DNA of 64,000 nucleotides. It comes from Limnephilus marmoratus. Lineage: Eukaryota; Arthropoda; Insecta; Trichoptera; Limnephilidae. The notes beneath the pieces are model-generated. The model saw only the letters and a list, made by a program, of their open reading frames with translations, was not told the origin of the DNA and made no database searches. Location: the NCBI GenBank assembly GCA_917880885.1, contig OU862922.1:22010627-22074626 (forward strand). Direction: 5' to 3'. Shown here one piece after another: positions 46,740 to 59,240 of this stretch. Every line of letters begins with the position of its first letter. Position 1 is the stretch's first letter. A program made the position numbers and the translations under genes.

Positions 46740-47555
46740 ATATTCACTATTTTTTAACGACTTCGAAAAGGAGGAGGATCTCAATTCGACCTATTTTTTT
46801 ATGTTTGTTACCTCAGAACTTTCGACTGGTTGAACCGATATCGATGATTCTTTTTTTATTTGAAAGCTGGTGCTTCCCGTAGATCAAAAGTATGTGCGCG
46901 ACAAATGGACGAATAACCCAATATCACGCCAACCGATTTCAATGATTCTTCTTTTATTGGAAAGAATGTACTTCAAGGGTAGTTTCATGAGAGTTTGGTT
47001 AGGTTCTGATTATGGGATCCATGCCAAATTACCCCCAACTCTCCAATTCTTAAGAGCAAATTAACGATACTCGGCCGAATCTTAATCGAATTAGTTAGTG
47101 CACTTCAGATACACTAAAAATCCAAAAATAAACAAAAATTTTAACAAAACAAAAAAACTACTTCAAAAAATGCACTAAAACGTAAAAAAATAATTTCGTA
47201 TTCCTTTACAACTTAATAATCAACTTACTTTTTCTACTCATCAATATGTAGGTACGATTGCCCGGCGTGTTCACTTGACAGCTCCCCTACCGACGCGGCC
47301 CGCTCTCGCCTCTCACCTCGTCAAATCGCGCTTGCGATACAAGCACATCTCACCTATAACTATGTATGTAGTTACAAACCTACCTTGGCTGACACCGACT
47401 CCAAAAATAACAATCGTACCTACATATTAATGAGTAGAAAAAGAAAGTTGATTATTAAGTTGTAGAGGAATACGAAATTAATTTTTTACTTTTTAGTGCA
47501 TTTTTGGAAGTCGTTTTTTTGGTTTTGTTAAAATTTTTGTTTATTTATGTTTGGG
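46740..47555. mobile_element. Fold-back repeat with about 140-bp arms
   Basis: Arms 47,122-47,261 and 47,409-47,555 are inverted copies (TAATAATCAACTTACTTTTT, GTAGGTACGATTG). The loop is GC-rich (CGACGCGGCCCGCTCTCGCC). The preceding 46,740-47,110 (GACTTCGAAAAGGAGGAGGA) resembles a common insect repeat and is probably the same element. Confidence 0.65.
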
Positions 47556-47787
47556 CCTGATGTCAACTGTATATAATAACGGTGTTCGGAGTTAATGCGG
47601 TGTCAATATTGATACGGTTAAATTAGAAATTGAACCATGTAAATGAAAAAGCGGATGAGCATTAGTTTGCGAAATATAACAGATAGATTGCCTCAGATCT
47701 TTGTTTTAATGTTAGATCGCGAAATACTTTCAAGGGCACACCACGCTTCTTCATATGAGTCAACAACACAAATGCAGCAAATAACTT

Positions 47788-48004
47788 ACCAACTTATACC
47801 CACCACAAAAAACTAACATTCTTTATAGATATTTTCCATGATTCCTTGCTAACCATTCAAAACTAATATTTTAGCATGATATAAATTATTTTAAAACTAC
47901 TTTCACTTCACGCCAAGAAATTTAATAAATTAGTTTTTTATATTTGCAAGGAATCATGAAAAATGTCTAAGTGTAGTAATTTTTCGTAGTGGGTATAAGT
48001 TGTA
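47788..48004. mobile_element. Fold-back element with about 60-bp arms
   Basis: CCAACTTATACCCACCAC... and ...GTGGGTATAAGTTGT, plus CCATGATTCCTTGC and inverted copy. No frame. Confidence 0.65.
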
Positions 48005-48009
48005 ATTGC

Positions 48010-48910
48010 GCGAGTAATTGGGGAGTTACTCGCTGCATTAGTGTTGTTAGCTTCTATAAGAAAAGAGAAGTGTGCCTGGTGCTCCTCATTGGGACATTTA
48101 AACCTATGACGGATGCAATTCAGGACTATGTATTTTATTATTCAGCAGGGTACATATATAGTAACAACAGATTGTATGTATACATATTGTACGGACGTGC
48201 GTAATATGTCTACTTTAACCAAGTATAATTTAGTATATCTCATCACTTATATCATATATATGTACGTCTATATGTATCTAGATATATCTTAATGAACCAA
48301 AAAAAATAATACGATCGCTAGCATAGAGGGCCTAAACTACGACAAACCAATAAAAGCCACGTAGTGTGGGAAAGATTATGCATTATCTTTGAATCATAAA
48401 TATCCACGATAATTGCCGTAACATAGCGTGTAGGTAGGTCCAGCATCCCTCCGACTAGGAGCCCACAGATTCATCTCCCCAAGCCTAACCTGACCTGCGG
48501 CTAGACCCCGGGGGGTGGCCCTAATTGACCGCTCTAAACCCAAAAAAGTCACGAACTTATTAATTTACCCTAGGATTTAAATTAGGACTATTGTTGTGGT
48601 ATATTTTAACTACGATTAGCTTAGCAGAGAATATCAAGCGCATGAGGCAATTTGAAACCACTAACATAAGCTTAACGTGAAAAAAACTATTATATATACT
48701 ATTTAGAGTTATTTTTACTACGAATCGGTTTACCTTACAAATGCTAAAAAATATTTTCGGTATATTTTTAATTAGTTTATTCAAAATATAAGCGTAAACA
48801 ACTAAAAATTGTATCTTTTTAATAGAAAAGCATGAACGCATAATAAGAAATCCCTTGATTAACCCTTTTCTTTCTTATAAAATTTTCACAAAATATATTT
48901 TAAAAAAAAA
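48010..48910. other. No gene recognised
   Basis: AT-rich; short frames with no domain. Confidence 0.45.
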
Positions 48911-48914
48911 ACAT

Positions 48915-49205
48915 TTTTGCGCTTTCACCTCCAGGCCGCTGTACAATTTATTATGAATTCTTAGGTTATATCTAATTGTATTTTACGGATGCAGAAAACA
49001 TACTAATCTGGTAAGTCACTTCCGATAAGCACACTTTTATTAAAAAGTTTATGCCTGGAAAAGATACGACGGATAAGATAAGCGGAGGACACCATATTTA
49101 AAACGCTGGACATCGCATGATTTTACCAAACCCATGCTCATTTTACCAATTTACCTACTCTCCATTACTGATATTACATTGATATTATATTTATAAGAAG
49201 ACTGG
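48915..49205. repeat. Dispersed repeat, copy 2
   Basis: See 44,240-44,530. Here it is not followed by LINE C coding sequence. Confidence 0.7.
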
Positions 49206-49209
49206 TGGC

Positions 49210-49955
49210 AAAATGATTGTTATGGCTATTACCCATATTCGTGGCGATATAAGGCACAGTAAGACTACACACATATTTGGTTTGTGGCTTCTTCTTAAGC
49301 AGTCAAAGCAGTAATTCAGAATAAAGTGCATGACATCAATTTTGGCTGTAAAAAACTTAGGTCTTTCAATTAATGTTTAACTGTTACTTGATATGGCGCC
49401 TCCATTGAGGTCAGCGACCCATCCAGAAATCTGGATTTCTTTCAAAAGAAAAATGCATCTATTTTGGCTTCATCCGATCCGGTCCATCGATAATAATGGA
49501 TAATGCGGTAACTTGTCCTCGTTCCCGAACACTGACTGCAGATCGCTTTCTGTATATAGTAACGTCGAATAAATTAAGAACACCTAGTCGATGTGAACTG
49601 TTGGTTGTTCGTTGGTGATCTGTAGTCATTCTTGATATTATCATCTATCTGACTCTAAATTTGGAAATCGCGCATTCATTCGCAAAAAATATTAAAACAT
49701 ACCTAAAATAAGATTCCGGCAGTCTAAACTGTTGTGTTGAGTTACATGAATTAGAACTTTAAAATAATTAAACACACCAAAGTAAAGATCTTCACAAAAT
49801 AGTTATTTTTTAAAAATTTTATAATACTAGCGATATTATTATTCCTACTTTGAAAAAGACGATTAAAATAATTTTTTGTTCAGATGCTATATAACAGGTA
49901 CCTACACATTATCGCTAATTTTATGTTTTTCAAATAAACAGATCCAACTTTTTTT
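49210..49955. other. No gene recognised
   Basis: Short frames only; AT-rich. Confidence 0.4.
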
Positions 49956-49960
49956 TAAAA

Positions 49961-50260
49961 CTAGCTGGTTCCCGGCGTGCGTTGCAATGCGACATTCAAG
50001 GAAATAAATTGTTTCTCGCTGCTTATCCTTTACCGTGCGTCCCCGTTCCCCTCCCGCATCCCTTACCCTCCCGCATTCCCCTTCCACCTTCCCCGCCCAT
50101 CCTCTCCCCTCTCCCGCTCCCTTGTCCCGCAAACCCCCCCTCCCGTGTTCCATATATAATAAGTCCCAGTGAATTCGATTTTCAAACAGCTCGCGTGCCA
50201 CCCATCACAATTTTTTTGATTAAAATTTTCATTTTTCATATTTTACAAATATTTATTTTT
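49961..50260 (-). mobile_element. Helitron-like element with CT-rich interior
   Basis: Reversed 3' end CTAGCTGGTTCCCGGCGTGC (CTAG 49,961-49,964, preceded by A). A pyrimidine tract (50,030-50,145) follows, then AACAGCTCGCGTGCCACC. The open frames over the tract are compositional. Confidence 0.7.
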
Positions 50261-50639
50261 GTATATTATAAGAACAATCTAATTAGGTACCTATTTAAAA
50301 TATCTATAATTTTATAAATCCATACACAATTCTTTTAATAAAAAAAAAAACGGCTTCCTGCTAAATTCAGTTTTATTAAAGTGCAAACTGTCAAACGTGC
50401 GAAGTTAAAAAAGTCTTTAAGTTTTCTGTAATTATTCAATTTTCTGAGCAATTTTCTTAATTTTTCTTTCCGTAAGAAGCTTCTACAAAGTATTAGAAAC
50501 CTTTAAAAAAATATGAATGAAATAGGTAAAGTCGTTCTAAAGATATGGCGTGACCAAGGGAAACTGGGATTCATTCTTATGTATATATTTTTTAAAATAT
50601 TAAATTCAAAGCAAAATCGAGTTCCATCTAGAGTTCATT

Positions 50640-51563
50640 CTTCTTCTTCTTTCGTATGGTGGGGGGTCAGAGGGGGACATCTAGGTCTGCGAGCCAGTCT
50701 AGGGCCTCAGGCGTTGCCCTGTGGACATCATAAATCCCGCCGGGGAATGAATGGAGCGGGCATTTTCGGGCATGTTCGGTGGTCTGCACCGCACCGCATT
50801 CACACGTCGCCGACTCTTTAAGGCCCCATCTATGCATCATGTGAGCACAACGGCTATGGGAGCACCTTATTCTATTGATGGCAGTCCAGAGTTTGCGAGG
50901 CAATGAGAACCCAGGCTGTCTCTCAGTGGGGTCTTGCACGAGATCGGCGTTTTTGACATTGGCTGATTGCCACTCAAGCTTCCACCTATCTTCTGGGGTG
51001 AGAGGTGTTCGAAGGAGTCTTACTCCTTCCGTCCAGAAGGGTTTTCGAGACTTTAAGCGGCATGCCGGGTGAGAAACGACATCATCGTGCAAGGGTATTT
51101 CGCTTTTTTGCAGCGCCTTCTTGTATTCCCTCAGTGTTGCAATCTCTCGCCTGATATTTGGCGGGGTTATATTTGCAAGTACGGGGAGCCAAGGAAGGGG
51201 AGTCGATTTTAAGGTTCCGCTGATGGTTCGCATTGTGGCATTAAGCTGAACGTCGACCATGGAAGTGTGGGCGCTTCTGGCTCATACTGGAGCACAGTAT
51301 TCAGCTGCTGAGAAAACCAGGGCAATGGATGCCGTTCTGAGCGTGTTGGCGTCGCATCCCCAGCTAGTACCAGCCAGCTTATTGACTAAGTTTAGTCTTG
51401 TCCTGGTTTTTTTGCCCACTGTTTCCATGTGTTTCCGGTAATTCAGGCTCCTGTCCAAAGTTATTCCAAGATAGCGGGGATGGGGATCATGGTAAATATT
51501 TTTTCCATCAAACTGAACACAGAGTTTTGCGTTTGCCTGTGAATTACTGAGGTGGAATGGATG
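50640..51563 (-). pseudogene. LINE fragment: RT tail and C-terminal zinc-knuckle region
   Basis: A long minus frame from 51,563 to 50,667, interrupted only by TGA at 51,284-51,282 where the family has a tryptophan. Order: RYLGITLDRSLNYRKH, AAEYCAPV, LNATMRTISGTLKSTPLPWL, then a CECGAVQTTEH..CPLH zinc-binding-like motif and WLADLDVPL near the stop. The tail is GAAAGAAGAAGAAG. Jockey/I-group by resemblance. 5'-truncated but young-looking, with one stop in about 300 codons. Confidence 0.85.
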
Positions 51564-51569
51564 GAATAG

Positions 51570-52315
51570 AGTTCATTGAACCGAAGTTACGGTCATCACG
51601 GAGCCAGTGAAAAAGTTTCAAAAGTAAATAAAAATACTTTTATATGTGACCAGTCCAAAGCTACGGAGACTATCGCCCTACTATGGAGAATCTCAATAAC
51701 TACAGTTATTTTTTTTTCTACTTAACAATAGATCACCGAAAACTTTTTATTTTCTGAAATTCATCGTGGGATGAACTGACGTGTTATTACCATGGGAAGG
51801 TAGTTTCCATAATAAAATATCGTTATTTAAACGCAATTAAAATATTACGAAGAGGGTTTCCCACCATTGCGTTCGGAGGTCGATTTACTGACCTCGAGGG
51901 AAGGAGTCGGGCGTAGCCTCCGGCCCTCCGCTGCCTGAGAACCCGGAGCGATGCTACCAAAACCTCCCGCAAATAAATATATCCGAAACACTTGGGGCCA
52001 TGTTTTTAACTGAACTTTTCAGTAGCTGAACAAAAATTCTTCTTCTTGAGCCCTCTAGCGTGTGATTTTGAACATATAACTTTACCATCCGTCAAAAAGT
52101 CCGCAGTTCTGCAGTCCATTTCAGATCGTCAGCCTAGCTCATATGTCAGTGATTTCTGCTTCTATTTCCCGACTAAGGATGTCTCATCCGATGATTGACC
52201 AACGTTGACGTCACTTTTCGTCGATAATTAATACAGATTCAGAAAAAATGTTCTGCTTTTTCCCAAACATATGTCCAGCTAATTATATTATGCATTAGGT
52301 ACGTATCACTCCGTG
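51570..52315. other. No confident gene
   Basis: A GC-rich island at 51,845-51,975 and a possible minus-strand LINE 3' scrap at 52,040-52,200 (GLKKKNF-like end). Too degenerate to call. Confidence 0.35.
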
Positions 52316-52319
52316 TGTC

Positions 52320-52720
52320 TCTTTTTTTACATTTTTATGTTTTTGAGAATGCTGTGGGGAGGGTCTTTTTAGGAGATGAAGGCAATGAAGTTCTGGGAAG
52401 GAAAAAGTAATAAGGGGTGGGTGGAAATTTGTGAATCAGCGTGTCCAGGAGTGACAGACGTAATCGATCCCTCCCACTTCTGTGTAAGGCGATGTTCCGA
52501 GAGAGTCCTGCTGGAGAGGTCAAAAAGTCTCTTTCAACCAGTCTCTCTCGTTCCCAGACGCGTCAGCCATCAAGATCTGGACAAACCTCACTCCATGAAC
52601 CCAGGCACCCCTGTTAAGTCACCAAACATATCAAACCACTCGAGATGACTTATGGCAGAGGTGTTGGTTATACACTAAATGGTTACCGGGTCAGTGGTAT
52701 CCATACTCGCCTTCCAATGT
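52320..52720 (-). repeat. SINE B copy
   Basis: Minus-strand copy (GTGGGGAGGGTCTTTTTAGG, CCAGGAGTGACAGACG, TTGGTTATACACTAAATGG). Confidence 0.78.
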
Positions 52721-52724
52721 GTCT

Positions 52725-53715
52725 TGACTCTTTTTGTATTATTTGTAATTTGAGAGAGTTTTTACACATTTTGAATTTGTATTTCCATTGACTGAGTAAT
52801 TGAGTAAACTGGGTTTTTTTGTAATGTTATGTACCTATTTGTACAATAACTGAATTTTTCTCACAAACACTTTAAAACCCAGTATAATTAAATAAATTGT
52901 AACGATAACAATACAATGTGAATTATTGCATTTATTCAAGTAGGTGAGTTAAAGTAAACTAGAGCATAAAAACCCAGCCACATTTGGAAAAGTCTTCAGG
53001 ACACGTTTGCCCTCCGGGCCTCGATCCTTCCAAGGCCCGTCATTTGAGCCTCGTTTCTTTTCCTCGAACAAAGAATAAAGCTACCATAAACGACTCATTA
53101 CTAATAACATGCCTGTCTCTATACTGGTAGGCAGTGAAGATAAAGAGTACCTACGTACATCCAGGTGAAAAAAAAACGGAAAGAAACCTTACGTCACGAA
53201 AAGGGTAGATAGGTACCAATCAATTTATATATGAACACTAATAGTTCACATTTTAAGGCTTCTGTGCAAGTAAAGAAGGTATTTATTTGTTCATTCGCAA
53301 TTAGGTCGAACGGAAACATACAAAAATACCCTTATAAAAACATAAAACACAAAAATCCTATCAATGGGTGTTGCCATGGTTATCCACCGGTGAATAAAAA
53401 AATGATAGAATTTTTTCCCCCTATGAAGGCCATAATGTTTCACATTTTAGGGTGAGCGTACCTGGTTTTCATGATTTTTTGTACCTTGTTACCCACCTAT
53501 TTGTTTGACACCCTCATTGCTAAAAAAGAGCTTTTGGTTTATTATGTATTTGCAATAAAACCAAAGTTACGGCGATTGGTTTTGGAGTTCTTATCATCCA
53601 AATTAAAACATAGAAAATAGTGATCTCTGATAATAAATTATGGAGAGGAGAACACCTTCATAGTATATGGGTTATAAATTCTACTCTTCTATTACAACAG
53701 ATGGAAAAAATATTT
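52725..53715. other. No gene recognised
   Basis: AT-rich with short frames only. Confidence 0.45.
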
Positions 53716-53719
53716 ATTA

Positions 53720-54171
53720 CTAGCTGGTTCCCGGCATGCGTTGCTATGCCATTTAATAAAGACATTGTTTCTCCCTGCGTGTCCTTTCCCATTCGTCCCG
53801 TTCCCCTTTCGCCTCCCATTCCTCTCCCGCGTCCCCTTCCCCTCTCGCGTTCCCACTCCGATTTCTCCACCTTCCCTCTCCCCACTCTACTACCCCTCTC
53901 CCGAATTACCCTCCCTTCCCGGATTCCCCTCCCCCTCCCGCATTCCCCTCCCCCTCCCGCATTCCATACATTCAGTCCCGGTACATTCAGTTATACAAAC
54001 AACTCGCGTGCCACCTACTGCATATTTTTTAATACAAATTTCGTAATGCCAGAGCTTACCAGTAGCTTTATACAAACCTTGTCCTGACAATAACGAACAC
54101 AAATTAAAAAGAATTATCCAATTTGGTGCAGTCGTTCGGAAGTTATGCGCGTACATACATTTCGGCGATTC

Positions 54172-54204
<33 letters not shown>

Positions 54205-54210
54205 TATAGA
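53720..54210 (-). mobile_element. Helitron-like element, most complete CT-rich copy
   Basis: Reversed CTAG end at 53,720-53,723 (CTAGCTGGTTCCCGGCATGC), pyrimidine tract 53,770-53,965, GGTGCAGTCGTTCGGAAGTT, then (TA)n and TAGATATAGA at the reversed 5' end. Flanked by GATAGA simple repeats. Confidence 0.75.
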
Positions 54211-54444
54211 AGATAGAAGATAGATAGATTTTCATTATGGAGTCCTAAATTATTGCTTAACCATTTAAATTATTTTTCAAGGTTACATATCATTAGTTGA
54301 AAGTTCATGTATAATAGTTGTTTTAACCCAAAAAATCCAAACATATTGTTTAAAAATCATGACGACTGGCTCACTGTTACAGATTTTTGGTTGCTTCAGT
54401 AGTTTATTTTTTTAAATATCAATGAAACGGGTTTTCAGACCATT

Positions 54445-54715
54445 TTTACATGGAGTGAGTGCTAACTAATCATCACGCCGGTTCCACGCAAACAACTCGG
54501 TCTTGGCACACACTCCTAGCCTCGTTCACATTCATTCATCGTCTCATACATGCTCTTCTATTATTCTGACTCTTGACATGGCCCGACTCAAGTATCTAAT
54601 TCACTTGGTCGTGCCATGTCTTTCTCGGGCGTTCCCGACTTCTTCTACCATTCATATCTGTGACATATATTCTCCTTACGCTCCTTTCCTCTTTCATTCT
54701 CTCTACATGCCCATG
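54445..54715 (-). pseudogene. LINE C 3' fragment
   Basis: Reverse complement encodes MNGRRSRERPRKTWHDQVN and HVERMKEERSVRRIY. It ends in CGGCGTGATGATTAGTTAG near 54,462. Confidence 0.75.
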
Positions 54716-54759
54716 AGTGAGTGCAACACGGAGAAAAGGTTTTTCAATTCTAAACAAGA

Positions 54760-55075
54760 TATGGGAGGCGGGAATAGTTATCGCCGCCTCGAGAACCATT
54801 TATTGGATAACCAACACCTCTGCCTTAGGTCATCCCAAGTGGTTCGCTACGTTTGGTGATTTAGCAGGTATGCCCATGTTCATGGGGTGGGGTTTGTCTA
54901 GATCTTGGCGGTACTGGACACACTGAACCCCGGATTCCTACCCACCCCTCAATCCTTTTTTTTCCCAGAACTCTCCTCTCCTTCCTTTCCTTAAAAAACT
55001 CTCCACATAGCATCCCCAAAGATGACATAGGCAATGAGAGAAATTATTTTCCTCGGGGTATGCAGCTCATGTTAA
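54760..55075 (+). repeat. SINE B copy with internal deletion
   Basis: Sense copy from GGAGGCGGGAATAGTTATCG to the hairpin region (CTCCACATAGCATCC) and GCTCATGTTAAAAAAAA. The middle is lost near 54,910. Confidence 0.8.
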
Positions 55076-55674
55076 AAAAAAAAACAAAAATGAAATTTAA
55101 CATTTATTCGTATTATGATAGGTAGGTACTTACATTCTATGTATTCTGTGTAAGTATTATAATACGAATGAAAAAAAATTAATATATGAATTTGGATAAT
55201 ACCTGATACATTTTAGGAATTGCTCCCCGCAATTTTCACCAATTAGTAGAAAGCTGCTTATGTTTAATAACCGGGTAACTCCTTTACCAACCCTTTGAAA
55301 ATCAAGTTTAAATCTTTGTTAATTCCATCCCTGGGGATGACAGTAATACCTAAATACCGATATTTTTAAATGTTTTTTTTTCGTTTAATTTAACCAATTT
55401 ATCCAACCCTTTCAAAAATTCAACCACTTAATATTTCCCGCATGAATTACTACACCGCTGGTTGGGTAGGTACTTAAAATCTTTCAATAAACGTCAAGGT
55501 GGTTAAAATCGTTTAACTATTGTCATAATTTTATGCTTAGTTTACATTTATAAAGCAAAATAAAAATGCTTGTCTCACCTTTAGTCACAAACTTAGCACA
55601 GGTTTGACGGCCTCCGATGAAAGTCTCAACTAACCAACCGGAAATGTTATTGGTTTAATTTGTGTAATTTCACA

Positions 55675-56170
55675 ATTTATTATTCTTCTTCTTCTTGTGC
55701 CCTGTCCGTTCAACGATCATTGGCTATCATGTTGGCTATGCGGACTTCGTTTACTGCGGCCCGGAACAGCTCCACGGTAGACTGGCCAAACCATTGTCTC
55801 AGGTTTTTCAGCCATGAGGTTCTCCTTCTTCCAGGGCTCCGGCAATCTTTCCCTGCATTATCAGATGCAAGATCTCTTACTTCTCCGGATGTCTTATCAC
55901 ATGTCCAAGATATTGAAGTTTTCGAATTTTTATAGTTTTGATAACTTCTTTTTTTTTATTCATCCGAACCATAACGTCTTCATTCGTAACCCTGTCCATC
56001 CAGTTTATTTTAAGAATTCTTCTGTAGATCCACATCTCGAATATCGCAAGTCACTTAATTAGTTCTTGAGTAAGCGTCCATGCTTCCATTCCATAAAATA
56101 ATATCGAAAACACGTAGCATCTGACCATTCGCATTCGTAATCCGAGGTTGAGATCATGACTGCAAAACAT
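55675..56170 (-). pseudogene. LINE 3' fragment (endonuclease-RT type C-terminus)
   Basis: Reverse complement, across frameshifts, carries YVFSILFYGMEAWTLTQE, FEMWIYRRILKINWMDRVTN and IRKLQYLGHVIRH, which are hallmarks of a common insect non-LTR lineage. The tail is GAAGAAGAAGAATAAT. Confidence 0.8.
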
Positions 56171-56184
56171 ATTTTTCATGCGGA

Positions 56185-56485
56185 TAACAATTTATTCATT
56201 TAAAATAATTAATAGTATATTTGCAGCACGTTCCAGAGTGGAAGATACACTCAATATCTCCCTGGAGTAAGACCACCATTTAGAAAAGAAACGTTGCTTG
56301 AAATGCCTTAAGCCGTGTTCGGTGAACAGATCTGAATAGCCAGTTACTGCCCCACCTTGTTCCTCCCCATCTCTAGCCTCCCCCCTACCTTTAGCCTCAC
56401 AATTTACCCCAAATGAGGATGCCATAGTTCACTGGCTCCAGGTGGTTGGGAGCAGTAAGACTCTTGTGCGGAATTCGCTTTAAAA
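56185..56485 (+). repeat. SINE A copy
   Basis: Body and tail (GCAGCACGTTCCAGAGTGG to CTCTTGTGCGGAATTCGC), head missing. It immediately follows the LINE fragment. Confidence 0.8.
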
Positions 56486-56489
56486 AATG

Positions 56490-58785
56490 TTCAACTTCTT
56501 TTCACCTTCTCAAACCTAACTTACACTCCACATCATAAAAAGCATAATACAATCTTAATATGTAAAACAAAGTCGGGTTATTTACACCATTTATAACTCA
56601 AGAACGGCTGGACAGATTTTTAGGATCTTTGATGTGTTGGATTTGTCTCCGCCCCGAATAGCAGAATAGCTATTAAAACATCGGAAAAATTCACGAAAAA
56701 AAATTATGACGTAAATTCTTTTCCTCGTACATTTTGTATGGAACTAATCCTCATTTTTTGAAAGAGCTTTAGCTATATTGTAATAAGCATAATATTGAAT
56801 AGTGGGTGAATTCCTAATATTCAACAACGTCAAAATATTAATGCGCCGATTGTTTTGCTTTTGTTCTTATACATATAATGCTGCCCCTCTTTCTTACATA
56901 CTAAATGTCAACAGTTGAAAAAGATACAAACGGTGAACGTATGTCTGCACCCCTCCAAAGGAAAAATATGATAATTTTAATAAATCTCCTTCACACGTAT
57001 AAAGAAAATGAAACGCAATTCCCGTAAGTTGAAAAGTAAGAAAATCACAAAAAATAGAAATCTGTACACAACACCATTTCTGATACTGACAAAAACAAAA
57101 CATGGACAGTTGCGCATCGATAATGGCTTCATTGTGTAATTTTGAACCAAATAAATTACTGAATTTAATTCAGTTAATAAGTTAACACAACAGTTATTGA
57201 TTCTGAAGCGGTGCGAAGTTCGCCAGGTCAGCGAGTAGATTATAAATCATGTATTTGGTACATAAAATGATTACCTGCTGTAAAACGGAAAGAAGTAAAA
57301 TTGTTTCAAAAATTGATATTTTGAGACCTTTTCATTTCAGCTGTAAAATTATCAAAACCATTATAACTACAGCTATTAATTCTTAGCAAAGTGCTTTTCT
57401 CTTTTTTTTCAAGTTAAGTAAATGTGTACAACTTACTTAACATTACTTTACGGAAATTAGTGTGCGGATTAGGAATCTATAAAAAATGTGCCTACCAATA
57501 GCGTAACATTTTAAAATTTATAACAAATAAGTAAAAAAATTACAGCTCACTCTTTACCTTAAATATAATATAATACTAAATACCTACTGACTCAACTTTT
57601 TCGTTATTTGAGGAGATTGTACGTAACAGGCTCACTGATTTTCAACTGTACCTTAATTAAACTCTTAATACGTCATCCTATTTTGGATAATTGCCCCCGC
57701 GGAATAGAACGCAAATTGGCCTCAAAGGGGTTAAAATTATTTTCATACAAAATACCACGAACTAATTACATTATAACCGTGTCCCTATCGAAATTCATAT
57801 GGAAAAGAGGGACAGCCGTCAACCCCTTCAATTAGCTGTATGCACAATCAAACTTAATGTTAATAATTTTAATCGCTTCCAAACTGGAAAGATTCAAGGA
57901 TTTGTATGGTAAATGCCAAACGAAATTGAATGAACTGTAATTAAAGCAATTTACATGTAAATATTACTACAGAAGTGTTTTCCTGAAGATGAATTAAATC
58001 CTGTGAGAGTATTGTGTACGTTATTCAAGCATATTTCTCACTCTCGTGTATAGTGACAGAAAATGTGTACCTAGTTACCACTGACAATTCGTAGAACTGT
58101 GATCTATGCCGATTTGAAAGAAAACGGCTATCGCTAATTTACAAATGACCTTTCGACTGCTTGGCCTTAGACGCAAATCTTGGAGGTGGGAATTAACCTA
58201 CATCCAGACATCCGATCGAGCTGAAAGGCAGATTGACTCTTTGATCGTGCACGCATGCACCTGTATTTCCCCAAAATTTGATGAAATGAAGGCGCAACGA
58301 AAGTCGAATCTGTTTCACTCATTGACGTATGATATCTAGACGTGCCCTGTGAGATACACAATGACGCCAGAAACCAAATAAAATTGGCTCAAGGCCCATT
58401 TATGGAAAAGTGCGTGGTACGTTGTTATGATACGCCAAATAACGGCAGAATTCGAGTCGGTAAGGACGCCGCGACAGTTTCATCAACACCCCACTCCCCC
58501 TTGTTTCCTGTTACCCACGTCCTCTCCCCTCTGCATTCACGCGCGCCCCGCGCCAGTCTAGAATTGCAAGCGGCCTCGGATACACGCGTCTCGCTCCATG
58601 ACCCGAGCGCGGAGCTCGCGGTTAATTCCTGTTGACCAATTTGAAAACGCAATAACATCTGCGATGTTAATCAAAGTACGTGCGGGTTTATTTAGCGCTG
58701 GTAAACTGCCATGCCTGTGGACTTCGGCCCTGCCCTAGACTCGTGAAGTGCCCCTGCTGCACCCGGAAGGCGTAGACCCCGGAAC
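56490..58785. other. Mostly unannotated; repeat traces and a GC-rich block
   Basis: 56,560-56,800 resembles the start of an insect nonautonomous element (TAACTCAAGAACGGCTGGAC). 58,440-58,785 is markedly GC-rich, just upstream of the candidate LTR. No coding gene supported. Confidence 0.45.
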
Positions 58786-58789
58786 ATCA

Positions 58790-59200
58790 TGTAAGCTGCT
58801 CCATTATTCCCCTTCTGTTTGTGTCCTGTTTTAACGATAGAATGTAGACCCTCGCGAAACGACCATCGCTCAGAGAGTTTTCGTTACGAGAGACCACTAG
58901 GTATTACCACGATAGCTAGGTTTGTGTAATTTGCATTTCTTGTATTGAATTGTACTGTAATAATTATGCACTGTGTTTAGAACTTACAATACATGAATCT
59001 ATTTAACTCAATCCTGTTGTTATTCTGCTTCGGCAGGAGCATTTCCTAGAGTGTATTCCCCGAACGACCGTGAGAAAGTATTCCGAAAGCATTCGTGCGA
59101 CCGACCCCCTGAAATAGAGGGTACCATTATCTCCGCTGTGAGCTGGCCGGAGACATTTTGTGGCGTCTCTCCACGCTGCATAACCACGGTGTGCTTAACA
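58790..59200 (+). repeat. Candidate 5' LTR of the gypsy element
   Basis: Starts TGTAAGC and ends GCTTAACA, near-inverted termini of TG...CA type, about 411 bp, directly upstream of a primer-binding-like site. The 3' LTR is outside the window, so boundaries are unproven. Confidence 0.35.
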
Positions 59201-59202
59201 AC

Positions 59203-59240
59203 TGGCACCCATCATAACAACTGACGCCATAAGCGTGGGG
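59203..59240 (+). other. Candidate primer-binding site
   Basis: TGGCACCCATCATAACA begins 2 bp after the candidate LTR; a CCA-ending tRNA would pair with TGG at its start. GACGCCATAAGCGTGGGGCC nearby looks like a second, degenerate version. Confidence 0.3.

Noticed and set aside
49902..50317. Open frames of 60-111 codons
   Set aside because: Same pyrimidine-tract artefact.
52030..52200. Minus-strand LINE 3' end
   Set aside because: Only a few suggestive residues and a GAAGAAGAA tail; too weak to annotate.
53620..54156. 155-codon plus frame and antisense frames
   Set aside because: Pro/Leu/Ser-rich reading of a CT-rich tract inside a repeat.
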